Source of the DNA: an uncultured bacterium
GTDB lineage: Bacteria; Actinomycetota; Coriobacteriia; Coriobacteriales; Coriobacteriaceae
DNA length: 34,154 nucleotides
Direction of reading: 5' to 3'
Assembly: GCA_905215115.1 (NCBI GenBank)
Contig: CAJMOP010000008.1
Span: forward strand, 1 to 34,154
Under the pieces are notes generated by a model. That model was given only the letters and a program-made list of their open reading frames with translations. It did not search any database and had not been told where the DNA came from. Position 1 is the first letter of the stretch. Each line of letters starts with the position of its first letter. Below are positions 8,655-15,453 of the stretch, one piece after another. The translations under genes were made by a program, and so were the position numbers.

Positions 8655-8665
8655 CAAAGAAGGCC

Positions 8666-8714
8666 CCGAAAGGGAGAGGCTTCGTAAGAAAGTCCTCTCC
8701 CTTTCGGCTTTTGT
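8666..8714 (+). terminator. Rho-independent terminator of murB
   Basis: A perfect 14-bp stem, CCGAAAGGGAGAGG (8666-8679) with its complement (8694-8707), followed by CTTTTG. It starts 11 bp after the murB stop. Confidence 0.85.
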
Positions 8715-8792
8715 AATCCTCCACTAATGATTGAATTGGCTGGTAAAATCAATCGTACGTGGAGAATTACAATATGGAAGGAGGACTTGACT

Positions 8793-9012
8793 ATGGCAAA
8801 TGGAAATGCAGCGACTTTTTCTCGGCTCGGCTCGGCTCGGCTCGGCTCGGCTCGGCTCGGCTCGGCAGGAGCATAGCGCCGCCTTTTCAGCCTTTCAAGT
8901 CTTATTTCATACAATTTATAACGAATCGGTTGCCGGAGACAGGGCGCATTATGCCTTGGCTTCGGCTTTTTGCGTTTTCCGGAAGGACGGTGGTTTGATA
9001 TTGAAGTCCTAA
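8793..9012 (+). CDS. Small ORF interrupted out of frame by a CTCGG repeat tract (putative phase-variable)
   Basis: The ATG at 8793 has a strong site (AAGGAGG, 8778-8784, 8 nt spacing) and reads MANGNAATFSR, then enters the (CTCGG)9 tract as LGSAR repeats. With nine units it meets TAG at 8874-8876, a 27-residue product. With ten (or seven) units the same start would read on through QEHSAAFSAFQVLFHTIYNE to the TAA at 9010-9012, about 74 residues. The downstream frame is open here only from ATGs at 8800/8806, which lie too far from the ribosome binding site. As sequenced the gene therefore appears OFF. The product is unrecognised and has no clear signal peptide. The surface-protein gene starts 106 bp downstream and might be affected through coupling or read-through. 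Confidence 0.45.
8821..8865 (+). repeat. Pentanucleotide microsatellite (CTCGG)9
   Basis: Nine perfect head-to-tail CTCGG units (45 bp) within the small ORF. Since 5 is not a multiple of 3, gain or loss of one unit changes the reading frame, the usual basis of slipped-strand phase variation. Confidence 0.95.
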
Positions 9013-9118
9013 CCACGACCGTCAAATCAGTCTTTTCCGGTTAAGACTTCTATCTTCTCCGGCGTGCCCGCTGTCGGAGGAAGTAAATAGCGGATAGAAA
9101 TAGTTTGGAGGAATGGAA

Positions 9119-10840
9119 ATGAAGAAGAAGCTTCTAGGCGCTCTGCTTGCGCTGTGCCTTGCGATGGTGCTTGTTCCGATGACAGCGCTTGCACAAGAAA
9201 ACGAGCAAAGCAGCAAAACATCAATCACAACAGTAGATGAGCTTTTGCAATTTGCAAAAGCTGTGGACAATGGCGAATATGACGATAAAACAGATGCTGT
9301 TGTATCGCTTGATGCAGATTTGGATTTAACAGGTGTTGCGTGGACACCAATTGGTAGCGTATTTGCTGCTGATGGAACTCTGCAGCATTACTTCAGCGGC
9401 AAGTTTTATGGAAACGGGCATACGATTTCCAATTTAGATTTTTCCGAAAACTACGGCAAGGCAGAGTATCCGTCTTTCGGATTATTCAGTGAGGTTTACG
9501 GCGCTGAAATTTCCAGTTTGACAATTCAAGGCAAGCTGGATGTATCCAATTCGGGGTATGTCTATTTTGGAACGGTAGCGGGTGTTGCAGCAGACAGCAA
9601 TATTTCTGACTGCGTTTCAGATGTGTCGTTCACGAATACAGACAAATATATTAACGGTACTGCGGCTATGTGCGGATATGCAATAAATAGCACGATTGAG
9701 TACTGCCAAAACAAGGGGAATTTTTCAATAACGAAAGATGTCAGCTCTTTCCAGATGGGCGGTATCGTAGGCGTTGCTCAAAACAGTACCGTACAGTATT
9801 GTGCTAATACAGGCGAGATGACCTCTTGGACACCCTGCACCGGCGGAATTGTTGGACAGTTGTATCAAGCCTCAAAGATTATCAATTGTTATTCCACAGG
9901 GAAAATGGCTCCTCTTGGCAAGGGAACTACGGATTTCGGCGGCATTGCAGGCATAGTTGGTGCAGGCACTGAAATCAGACATTGCTATTTCGCTGGTGAA
10001 ATGGATTTATCTCAATTTACTGCCACTACGCCTTATAAGCGTTTGGGTGGCATTGCAGGCGGCGTTTCATCTGATACACCTGCTTTTGAAAACAACTATT
10101 TCGTGGGAACTGAAAATGTCCCGGCTTGCTTTAAGTACCAGGATGCCGGAACAGAAAAGACCCTTGACTCTATGAAAACGGAAGAGTTCTTTAATGAGAT
10201 CACTGCTGCTGGCGGCAATTATCGATTTAACCCAAATGGCACACCTATTCTGCCAGCACCGAAATATGCAGTTTCTTTTGTTGTAACACCTGCTGAACTG
10301 ACAAATGTAATCATCAAAGTGGACGGTCAGGCAGTAACAAACCCCGCCAATTTGGAGGCAGGTACTTATCAAGTCGAAGTCAGCGCAGATAATTGCGAGG
10401 CTTTCAATTCCAATATTACGATTACGGCTGATACAGCAACTCATGTGCAGACCATTGCAATGACTTATTTACCTGCCGACTACACTAAGGTCGACGAAGC
10501 CATTGCCAAGGCAAATGCACTGAACAAGGATAACTACAAAGACTTCACTGCGGTGGAAGCTGCCGTCAATGCTGTTGTCCGTGGCAAGAACATCACTGAA
10601 CAGAGCGAAGTTGATGCAATGGCAAAGGCTATTGAAGATGCGATTGCTGCTCTTGAGAAAAAACCTGTCAGCACCAAGGAGAAAAAACCTGCCAGCACCA
10701 AACCGGGAACATCCGATAAGCTTCCGCAGGCTGGCGATACAAACAGCCTTGCTTTGTGGATCGCCCTGCTGTTCGCCAGCGTCGGCGCAGTAACCTTAAC
10801 AACCGTTTACGGCGGAAAGAAAAAGCGCAGCGTAAAGTAA
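9119..10840 (+). CDS. LPxTG-type cell-wall-anchored surface protein with GLUG-like repeats
   Basis: A 573-residue secreted, sortase-anchored protein. The ATG at 9119 (MKKKLLG) is preferred to 9113 because the GGAGG at 9107-9111 is 7 nt from the former but only 1 nt from the latter. Order: signal peptide (1 to about 25, ending MTALA), a Thr/Asp-rich start, a region with at least four GLUG-like beta-helix units (GGIVGVAQNSTVQYCANTG and similar, about 140-300), a PEGA-like strand domain (about 385-455), a FIVAR-like helical module (about 458-505), a Lys/Pro linker, LPQAGD at 535-540, a membrane helix and KKKRS. It is visibly AT-richer and uses AAA, GCA and ATT codons far more than neighbouring genes, suggesting acquisition. 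Probably an adhesin or glycan-contact protein; the ligand is unknown. Confidence 0.85.
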   Translation: MKKKLLGALLALCLAMVLVPMTALAQENEQSSKTSITTVDELLQFAKAVDNGEYDDKTDAVVSLDADLDLTGVAWTPIGSVFAADGTLQHYFSGKFYGNGHTISNLDFSENYGKAEYPSFGLFSEVYGAEISSLTIQGKLDVSNSGYVYFGTVAGVAADSNISDCVSDVSFTNTDKYINGTAAMCGYAINSTIEYCQNKGNFSITKDVSSFQMGGIVGVAQNSTVQYCANTGEMTSWTPCTGGIVGQLYQASKIINCYSTGKMAPLGKGTTDFGGIAGIVGAGTEIRHCYFAGEMDLSQFTATTPYKRLGGIAGGVSSDTPAFENNYFVGTENVPACFKYQDAGTEKTLDSMKTEEFFNEITAAGGNYRFNPNGTPILPAPKYAVSFVVTPAELTNVIIKVDGQAVTNPANLEAGTYQVEVSADNCEAFNSNITITADTATHVQTIAMTYLPADYTKVDEAIAKANALNKDNYKDFTAVEAAVNAVVRGKNITEQSEVDAMAKAIEDAIAALEKKPVSTKEKKPASTKPGTSDKLPQAGDTNSLALWIALLFASVGAVTLTTVYGGKKKRSVK

Positions 10841-10920
10841 AACTAAGTATTTAGCCCAAGGGACCGGCGCTTTCCTATATTCAGACAACCAGTCCGGTGA
10901 GTCGCGCTCAGGACCCGAGA

Positions 10921-11056
10921 GGGCCGCGTGCCCGCCCGCAATATATATGATTGATCGCGAGTTCCGCACGCAAAGAAGGCCACTTAATGTGGCCTTCTTC
11001 TTGCGCAGGACTGCCCGAGCAGACAATCAAATATATTGCGGGCGGGCACGCGGCCC
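10921..11056 (+). repeat. Composite palindromic element, copy 1
   Basis: Outer arms 10921-10953 and 11024-11056 are 33-bp inverted copies with one mismatch. They enclose a 70-nt core (10954-11023) that starts ATCGCGAGTTCCGCACG, contains a hairpin with an AGAAGGCCAC stem and TTAAT loop, and ends GCGCAGGACTG(n)GAGCAGA. The same core occurs at 29312-29380 and, inverted and truncated, at 34099-34154, but with unrelated outer arms. The right arm ends 9 bp after the stop of the minus-strand gene that ends at 11065, so it forms that gene's 3' end. No protein is encoded. Confidence 0.85.
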
Positions 11057-11064
11057 AGTCGGCT

Positions 11065-12270
11065 TTACGACAGCGCAATACCGCCGAGCCAGCCCCAGCG
11101 AACGCCAGAGCCAGTGCCGTAGAACCGAATAAACGCATCAAGTGACTTAGACGTAATGGCGCCCTCGTTGCTCATAACGATGCCGCCGCCAACATAGATG
11201 CCCACGTGTCCGTACAGCAGGCCCGGCGTACCGGTGCCGCTGTGCGACGAGTCGGCCACGATCATGCCCACCTGCAGCGCCGAACGATCGGAGCTGTAGC
11301 ACCAGGCGTTAAACATGTCGCACGCGTTGCCGCCAAAGTAGCCCACGCCGGCGTTGCGGAACACGTTGGTAACCCAGGCAGCGCACCAGTTCAGGCCAGG
11401 CGAAGGCGTGGAGTAGCATGCGTTGACGACAGCCTGCTGCTTGCCCGAGCCGGCATTCTGCTGCGGGGTGCCGCCGGAATACGAGCCGCCACCCGAGCTT
11501 GAACCACCCGAGTAGGAATTGTTCTTGTTTGCGGCAGCCGCGGCAGCGGCAGCCTTCTTGGCAGCCTCCTCTGCCTGGGCGGCAGCGAGAATCTCGGAAT
11601 CGCGCTGGGCCATGAGCTCCTTGACATCGTCGGAGAGGCCGTTCAGAACCGTCTGGACCTCCTGCTGCTTGGCCTGCATGTCCTGCATCTGAGCAGTCTG
11701 CTGGTCCTTGAGCTTCTCCAGGTCGGCTTTTTGCGACTCGAGCTCGGACTTCTGTGTATCGAGTTCTTTCTGGATGGTCTGGATGTCCTCAATGGCGTCA
11801 CGGTCGCTCTTGTTGATCTTCTCAACGTAATGCGCGTTGGCGACAAGCTCCTCAAATGAGCCCGAAGCCAGTAACAGCGACAGGATGTTGGTGCCGCCCG
11901 ACTTGTAGCTGGCGGCAACGCGATCGGAAAGGTCGCCGCGCTTCTTTTTGAGCTCGGTCTTCTTGGTGTCGATCTGAGCCTGCGTCTCGTCAATCTGGCC
12001 CTGCACGCCTTCGATATCGCTGAGGGTCTGGGCATTCTTGTTGGCGAGCGTCGCGTACTCATTGGCGATGCTGTCGAGCTGAGCCTGGACCTCGTCGAGC
12101 TGGGCCTGGGCGGCATTTAGTTTGTCGGTGGTTTCTTGGCTGGCCTCAGCCGCATGGGCGCGGGCGGGCAGGCCAAAAAGAACAGCCGCGGAAGCGGCGC
12201 CGAAAAGAGCCTTAAGGGCAGTGCGGCGCGAAAGCTCCTGCGAAAAAATGGAATCGTTGTTCGGTGACAT
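11065..12270 (-). CDS. Tat-exported coiled-coil NlpC/P60-like cell-wall hydrolase
   Basis: A 401-residue secreted protein. The N terminus has a twin-arginine signal (SRRTALK, R15-R16, then a hydrophobic stretch to ARAHA, about residue 40). Residues about 45-235 are a long coiled coil rich in Gln/Asp/Lys, resembling the PcsB/CwlO-type helical domain that couples hydrolases to FtsEX. A poly-Ala and Gly/Ser linker follows, then a C-terminal papain-like domain with C296 (GLNWCAAWV) and H355 (GHVGIYVGGG), the Cys and His expected of NlpC/P60 or CHAP endopeptidases. Probable role: cleaving peptidoglycan stem peptides at division or growth. The start has GGAG 5 nt upstream. It is a single gene, divergent from galE. 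Confidence 0.85.
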   Translation of the reverse strand: MSPNNDSIFSQELSRRTALKALFGAASAAVLFGLPARAHAAEASQETTDKLNAAQAQLDEVQAQLDSIANEYATLANKNAQTLSDIEGVQGQIDETQAQIDTKKTELKKKRGDLSDRVAASYKSGGTNILSLLLASGSFEELVANAHYVEKINKSDRDAIEDIQTIQKELDTQKSELESQKADLEKLKDQQTAQMQDMQAKQQEVQTVLNGLSDDVKELMAQRDSEILAAAQAEEAAKKAAAAAAAANKNNSYSGGSSSGGGSYSGGTPQQNAGSGKQQAVVNACYSTPSPGLNWCAAWVTNVFRNAGVGYFGGNACDMFNAWCYSSDRSALQVGMIVADSSHSGTGTPGLLYGHVGIYVGGGIVMSNEGAITSKSLDAFIRFYGTGSGVRWGWLGGIALS

Positions 12271-12538
12271 ATGTACTCCGTTACATGTTTATTTATATGT
12301 CGCTCAACTCAAACATATTAACGCACATCGCGCTTGTCCCAACTATTTCCACGAACGGCTGGAAAAGCATGGTCAGCGGCTCGCAAATACGTCCCACACC
12401 AAAGGTAAGGATTATGCAAATAACACCCTATGAGTACGTTAACATCAATCCTCTGCTTTTCCTACAGCGCACGATTTGGGCGTCCCTGCCTGCGCTATAC
12501 TCCCCTGAAGAAGTGTTCCTGATTCGATAGGAGACTAC

Positions 12539-13600
12539 ATGTCCAAAGCACTCGACCCCAAAGACACCTGCGTCCTCGTTACCGGTGGCGCCGGCTTTAT
12601 CGGCTCGCACACCGTCGTTCAGCTGCTCGAGGGTGGCTACCAGGTCGTCATCGTCGATGATCTCTCCAACTCCAGCGCCGTCGCCGTCGACCGCGTCAAG
12701 ACCATCGTGGGCGACGAGGCCGCCAAGAACCTCACCTTCTACGAGGCCAACGTGCTCGACCGCGATGCGATGAACAAGATCTTCGATACCCATCAGATCG
12801 ACCGCGTCATCCACTTTGCCGGCTTTAAGGCCGTCGGCGAGTCGGTGAGCAAGCCCGTCGAGTACTACCACAACAACATCGAGAACACCCTGGTGCTCAT
12901 CGACGTCATGCAAAACCATGGCTGCAAGTCCATCATCTTCTCGAGCTCCTCGACCGTCTACGGCGACCCGGACAACCCGCCCGTCACCGAGGAGGATCCT
13001 AAGAAGCCCGCGACCAACCCCTATGGTTGGACCAAGTGGATGATCGAGCAGATCCTTATGGACGTCCACACCGCCGACCCCGAGTGGGACGTCGTGCTGC
13101 TCCGTTACTTCAACCCCATCGGCGCTCATCCGTCGGGCCTGATCGGCGAGGACCCCAAGGGCATCCCCAACAACCTGGTGCCCTATGTCGCCCAGGTCGC
13201 CGTGGGCAAGCTCGAGGCCGTTCAGGTCTTTGGCAACGACTACCCCACCCCCGATGGCACCGGCGTGCGCGACTACATCCACGTGTGCGATCTGGCCTCT
13301 GGTCACGTTGCCGCCCTTAACTGGATGAACGGCAAGACCGGCGTCGAGATCTTTAACTTGGGCACCGGCACCGGCACCTCGGTACTCGAGGTCGTCGCCG
13401 CCTTCTCCAAGGCTTGTGGCAAGGAGCTGCCCTACGTGATCCGCGAGCGCCGCGCCGGCGACATCGCTGCCAACTGGTGCGATGCCTCCAAGGCCGAGCG
13501 CATGATGGGCTGGAAGGCCCAGTACGACATCGCGGACATGTGCCGCGATAGCTGGAACTGGCAGAGCCACAACCCCAACGGCTTCGCCGACGCCGAGTAG
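12539..13600 (+). CDS. galE: UDP-glucose 4-epimerase
   Basis: A 353-residue extended SDR enzyme interconverting UDP-glucose and UDP-galactose, the last step of the Leloir pathway and a source of UDP-sugars for envelope glycans. The NAD-binding GGAGFIGSH is at residues about 17-25, the catalytic SSSSTVYG precedes Y162 and K166 (YGWTK), and RYFNPIGAHPSG is the typical substrate-loop motif. The ATG at 12539 has TAGGAGA upstream. A -10-like TATACT sits at 12496-12501 without a convincing -35. It is followed by a strong terminator, so it is a single-gene unit. Confidence 0.97.
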   Translation: MSKALDPKDTCVLVTGGAGFIGSHTVVQLLEGGYQVVIVDDLSNSSAVAVDRVKTIVGDEAAKNLTFYEANVLDRDAMNKIFDTHQIDRVIHFAGFKAVGESVSKPVEYYHNNIENTLVLIDVMQNHGCKSIIFSSSSTVYGDPDNPPVTEEDPKKPATNPYGWTKWMIEQILMDVHTADPEWDVVLLRYFNPIGAHPSGLIGEDPKGIPNNLVPYVAQVAVGKLEAVQVFGNDYPTPDGTGVRDYIHVCDLASGHVAALNWMNGKTGVEIFNLGTGTGTSVLEVVAAFSKACGKELPYVIRERRAGDIAANWCDASKAERMMGWKAQYDIADMCRDSWNWQSHNPNGFADAE

Positions 13601-13623
13601 CAAAAACCTACATACCGCTCTTG

Positions 13624-13656
13624 CCCCGATCTCACGTTGTGAGGTCGGGGCTTTTT
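13624..13656 (+). terminator. Rho-independent terminator of galE
   Basis: CCCCGATCTCAC (13624-13635) pairs with GTGAGGTCGGGG (13639-13650) with a 3-nt loop and is followed by CTTTTT. Confidence 0.85.
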
Positions 13657-13707
13657 CATGGCATGTAACCATTCGCCGAAAATCGACCAACTTTTTATCT
13701 TGCCTGT

Positions 13708-13726
13708 ACATGTTTAAACAACATGT
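13708..13726. promoter_or_regulatory. Palindromic operator candidate upstream of malQ
   Basis: ACATGTTTAAACAACATGT: 7-bp arms ACATGTT/AACATGT around 5 nt, containing GTTTAAAC. A -10-like TACAAT follows at 13729-13734. The same GTTTAAAC core occurs at two places between treR and the PTS gene, so a shared regulator is possible. Confidence 0.5.
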
Positions 13727-13819
13727 TTTACAATAGGCGTATCGAATCAGAACATCGGAGGCGGACTGCACACCCATCGGCAGGCCGACCCCACAACAAG
13801 AAGGTTGGTGAGCGCATTC

Positions 13820-15325
13820 ATGGAGCGTGCAAGCGGCGTCCTCATGCCCGTCTCATCTCTGCCCGGACCATACGGAATCGGCGGCTTTGGCTGGAATGCC
13901 TACGACTTCGTCGATTTTCTCGCCTCGTGCAAACAACATTACTGGCAGATTCTGCCCCTTACGACGACCAGCTATGGCGATTCGCCCTATCAGTCGTTCT
14001 CGGCCCGCGCAGGCAACCCCAACTTTATCGACTTTGCCGAGCTTATCGAGGCAGGGTATCTGGAGCAGCGCGATATCGATGGCGTGTATCTGGGATCCGA
14101 CCCCAGCAATGTCGACTACGGCGCTATCTTTGGCGGCCGCCGTCAGATTCTCGACCGCGCCGCTGAGCGCTTTGCTGCCGACAAGCCGGCCGATTTTGAT
14201 GACTTTATCCAAGCCAACGAGGATTGGCTCATCCCCTACTGTGAGTTCATGACCGTCAAAGAGGAGTGCGGTCTCAAGGCGTTTTGGGAGTGGCCCGCGG
14301 AGCTCCGCACCCGCAGCGAGGCTTCCGCCAAGGTCTGCGCCGACCATCCGGCACGTATGCTCTACCACCAGATGACGCAGTACTTCTTCGATCGCCAGTG
14401 GAGCCGCCTCAAGGCCTATGCCAACGAGCGCGACATTCTCATCATCGGCGACCTGCCCATCTATGTCTCGCGTGACTCCGTCGAGATGTGGGCGACGCCT
14501 GAGCTCTTTAAGATCGACGCCGCCGGCAATCCGGTGAGCGTCGCCGGCACGCCGCCCGACCAGTTCTCTGCCACCGGCCAGTACTGGGGCAACCCCATCT
14601 ACGACTGGGACGCCATGGAGTCCGACGGCTTCTCCTGGTGGGAGGGCCGCATTCGCGCCGCCCTCGACATGTACGACGTCATCCGCCTGGATCACTTCCG
14701 CGGCTTCGAGGCCTATTGGGAGGTGCCGTTCTCCTCGCCTGATTCGTCCTACGGTTCGTGGACGCAGGGTCCCGGCCTCAAGTTCTTCAAGACGCTCGAG
14801 GAAAAGCTCGGCACGCTGCCCATCATCGCCGAGGACCTGGGCTTCCTCACCCCCGGCGTCATCGACATGCGCGACAACTCGGGCTTCCCCGGCATGAAGA
14901 TCCTGCAGTTTGCCTTTGAGGGCACCAACTCGTACTACCTGCCGCACAACTACATTGCCAACACCGTCGCCTACGTGGGCACCCACGACAACGAGACGGC
15001 ACGCGGCTGGTTTGAAGGAACGGCTACCCCGCGTCAGCGCGAGCAGGCAGCCCTGTACACCCATCAGCAGGCCGGCGAACCCATGGCAGATGCACTCAAT
15101 CGCACCATCGCAGCCAGCGTGAGCGACACGTGCATCTACACCATGCAGGACCTGCTCAACTTGGGCAACGAGGCGCGCATCAACACCCCTGCCACGCTGG
15201 GCGGCAACTGGACCTGGCGCATGCTCGACGGCGCCATCACCCGCGAGCTCGAGCACAAACTCACCGACTGGACCGAGACCTACTTCCGCATCCCGTCGGA
15301 AGCCGAAATCGAGCTTCCTCAATAG
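13820..15325 (+). CDS. malQ: 4-alpha-glucanotransferase (amylomaltase)
   Basis: A 501-residue GH77 enzyme that moves alpha-1,4-glucan segments between maltodextrins, releasing glucose, in the cytoplasm. The three catalytic acids are visible: nucleophile D291 (IRLDHFRGFEAYWEVP), acid/base E338 (IIAEDLGFLTPGV) and D390 (GTHDNET). The N-terminal GVLMPVSSLPGPYGIG is the usual family start, which fixes the ATG at 13820 rather than an upstream GTG. Length matches the short bacterial type. glgP follows 128 bp downstream, and the pair gives the standard route MalQ elongation then GlgP phosphorolysis. A palindromic operator candidate lies about 95 bp upstream. Confidence 0.97.
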   Translation: MERASGVLMPVSSLPGPYGIGGFGWNAYDFVDFLASCKQHYWQILPLTTTSYGDSPYQSFSARAGNPNFIDFAELIEAGYLEQRDIDGVYLGSDPSNVDYGAIFGGRRQILDRAAERFAADKPADFDDFIQANEDWLIPYCEFMTVKEECGLKAFWEWPAELRTRSEASAKVCADHPARMLYHQMTQYFFDRQWSRLKAYANERDILIIGDLPIYVSRDSVEMWATPELFKIDAAGNPVSVAGTPPDQFSATGQYWGNPIYDWDAMESDGFSWWEGRIRAALDMYDVIRLDHFRGFEAYWEVPFSSPDSSYGSWTQGPGLKFFKTLEEKLGTLPIIAEDLGFLTPGVIDMRDNSGFPGMKILQFAFEGTNSYYLPHNYIANTVAYVGTHDNETARGWFEGTATPRQREQAALYTHQQAGEPMADALNRTIAASVSDTCIYTMQDLLNLGNEARINTPATLGGNWTWRMLDGAITRELEHKLTDWTETYFRIPSEAEIELPQ

Positions 15326-15372
15326 GAGCTACCGCGCCCGACCCCTCCCCACCGTGCGGACGCGCTTGCTTA

Positions 15373-15406
15373 CCCGCGCGAGGCCACCCCAATCCCCTCG
15401 CGCGGG
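15373..15406 (+). terminator. Hairpin between malQ and glgP
   Basis: A perfect 11-bp GC stem, CCCGCGCGAGG (15373-15383) with CCTCGCGCGGG (15396-15406). The tail ATTCTTATG is only weakly T-rich, so it may be a leaky terminator or an mRNA-stability hairpin that sets the ratio of MalQ to GlgP. Confidence 0.55.
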
Positions 15407-15453
15407 ATTCTTATGAATTGCAGACATGTAATCAACCCATTACAGGAGGAAAC

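Noticed and set aside
8651..9025. Minus-strand frame with EPSRA repeats over the CTCGG tract
   Set aside because: No start context; the plus strand has the ribosome binding site and a sensible frame on both sides of the tract.
13853..15322. 489-codon open frame antisense to malQ
   Set aside because: Mirror of malQ codons; no recognisable domain.
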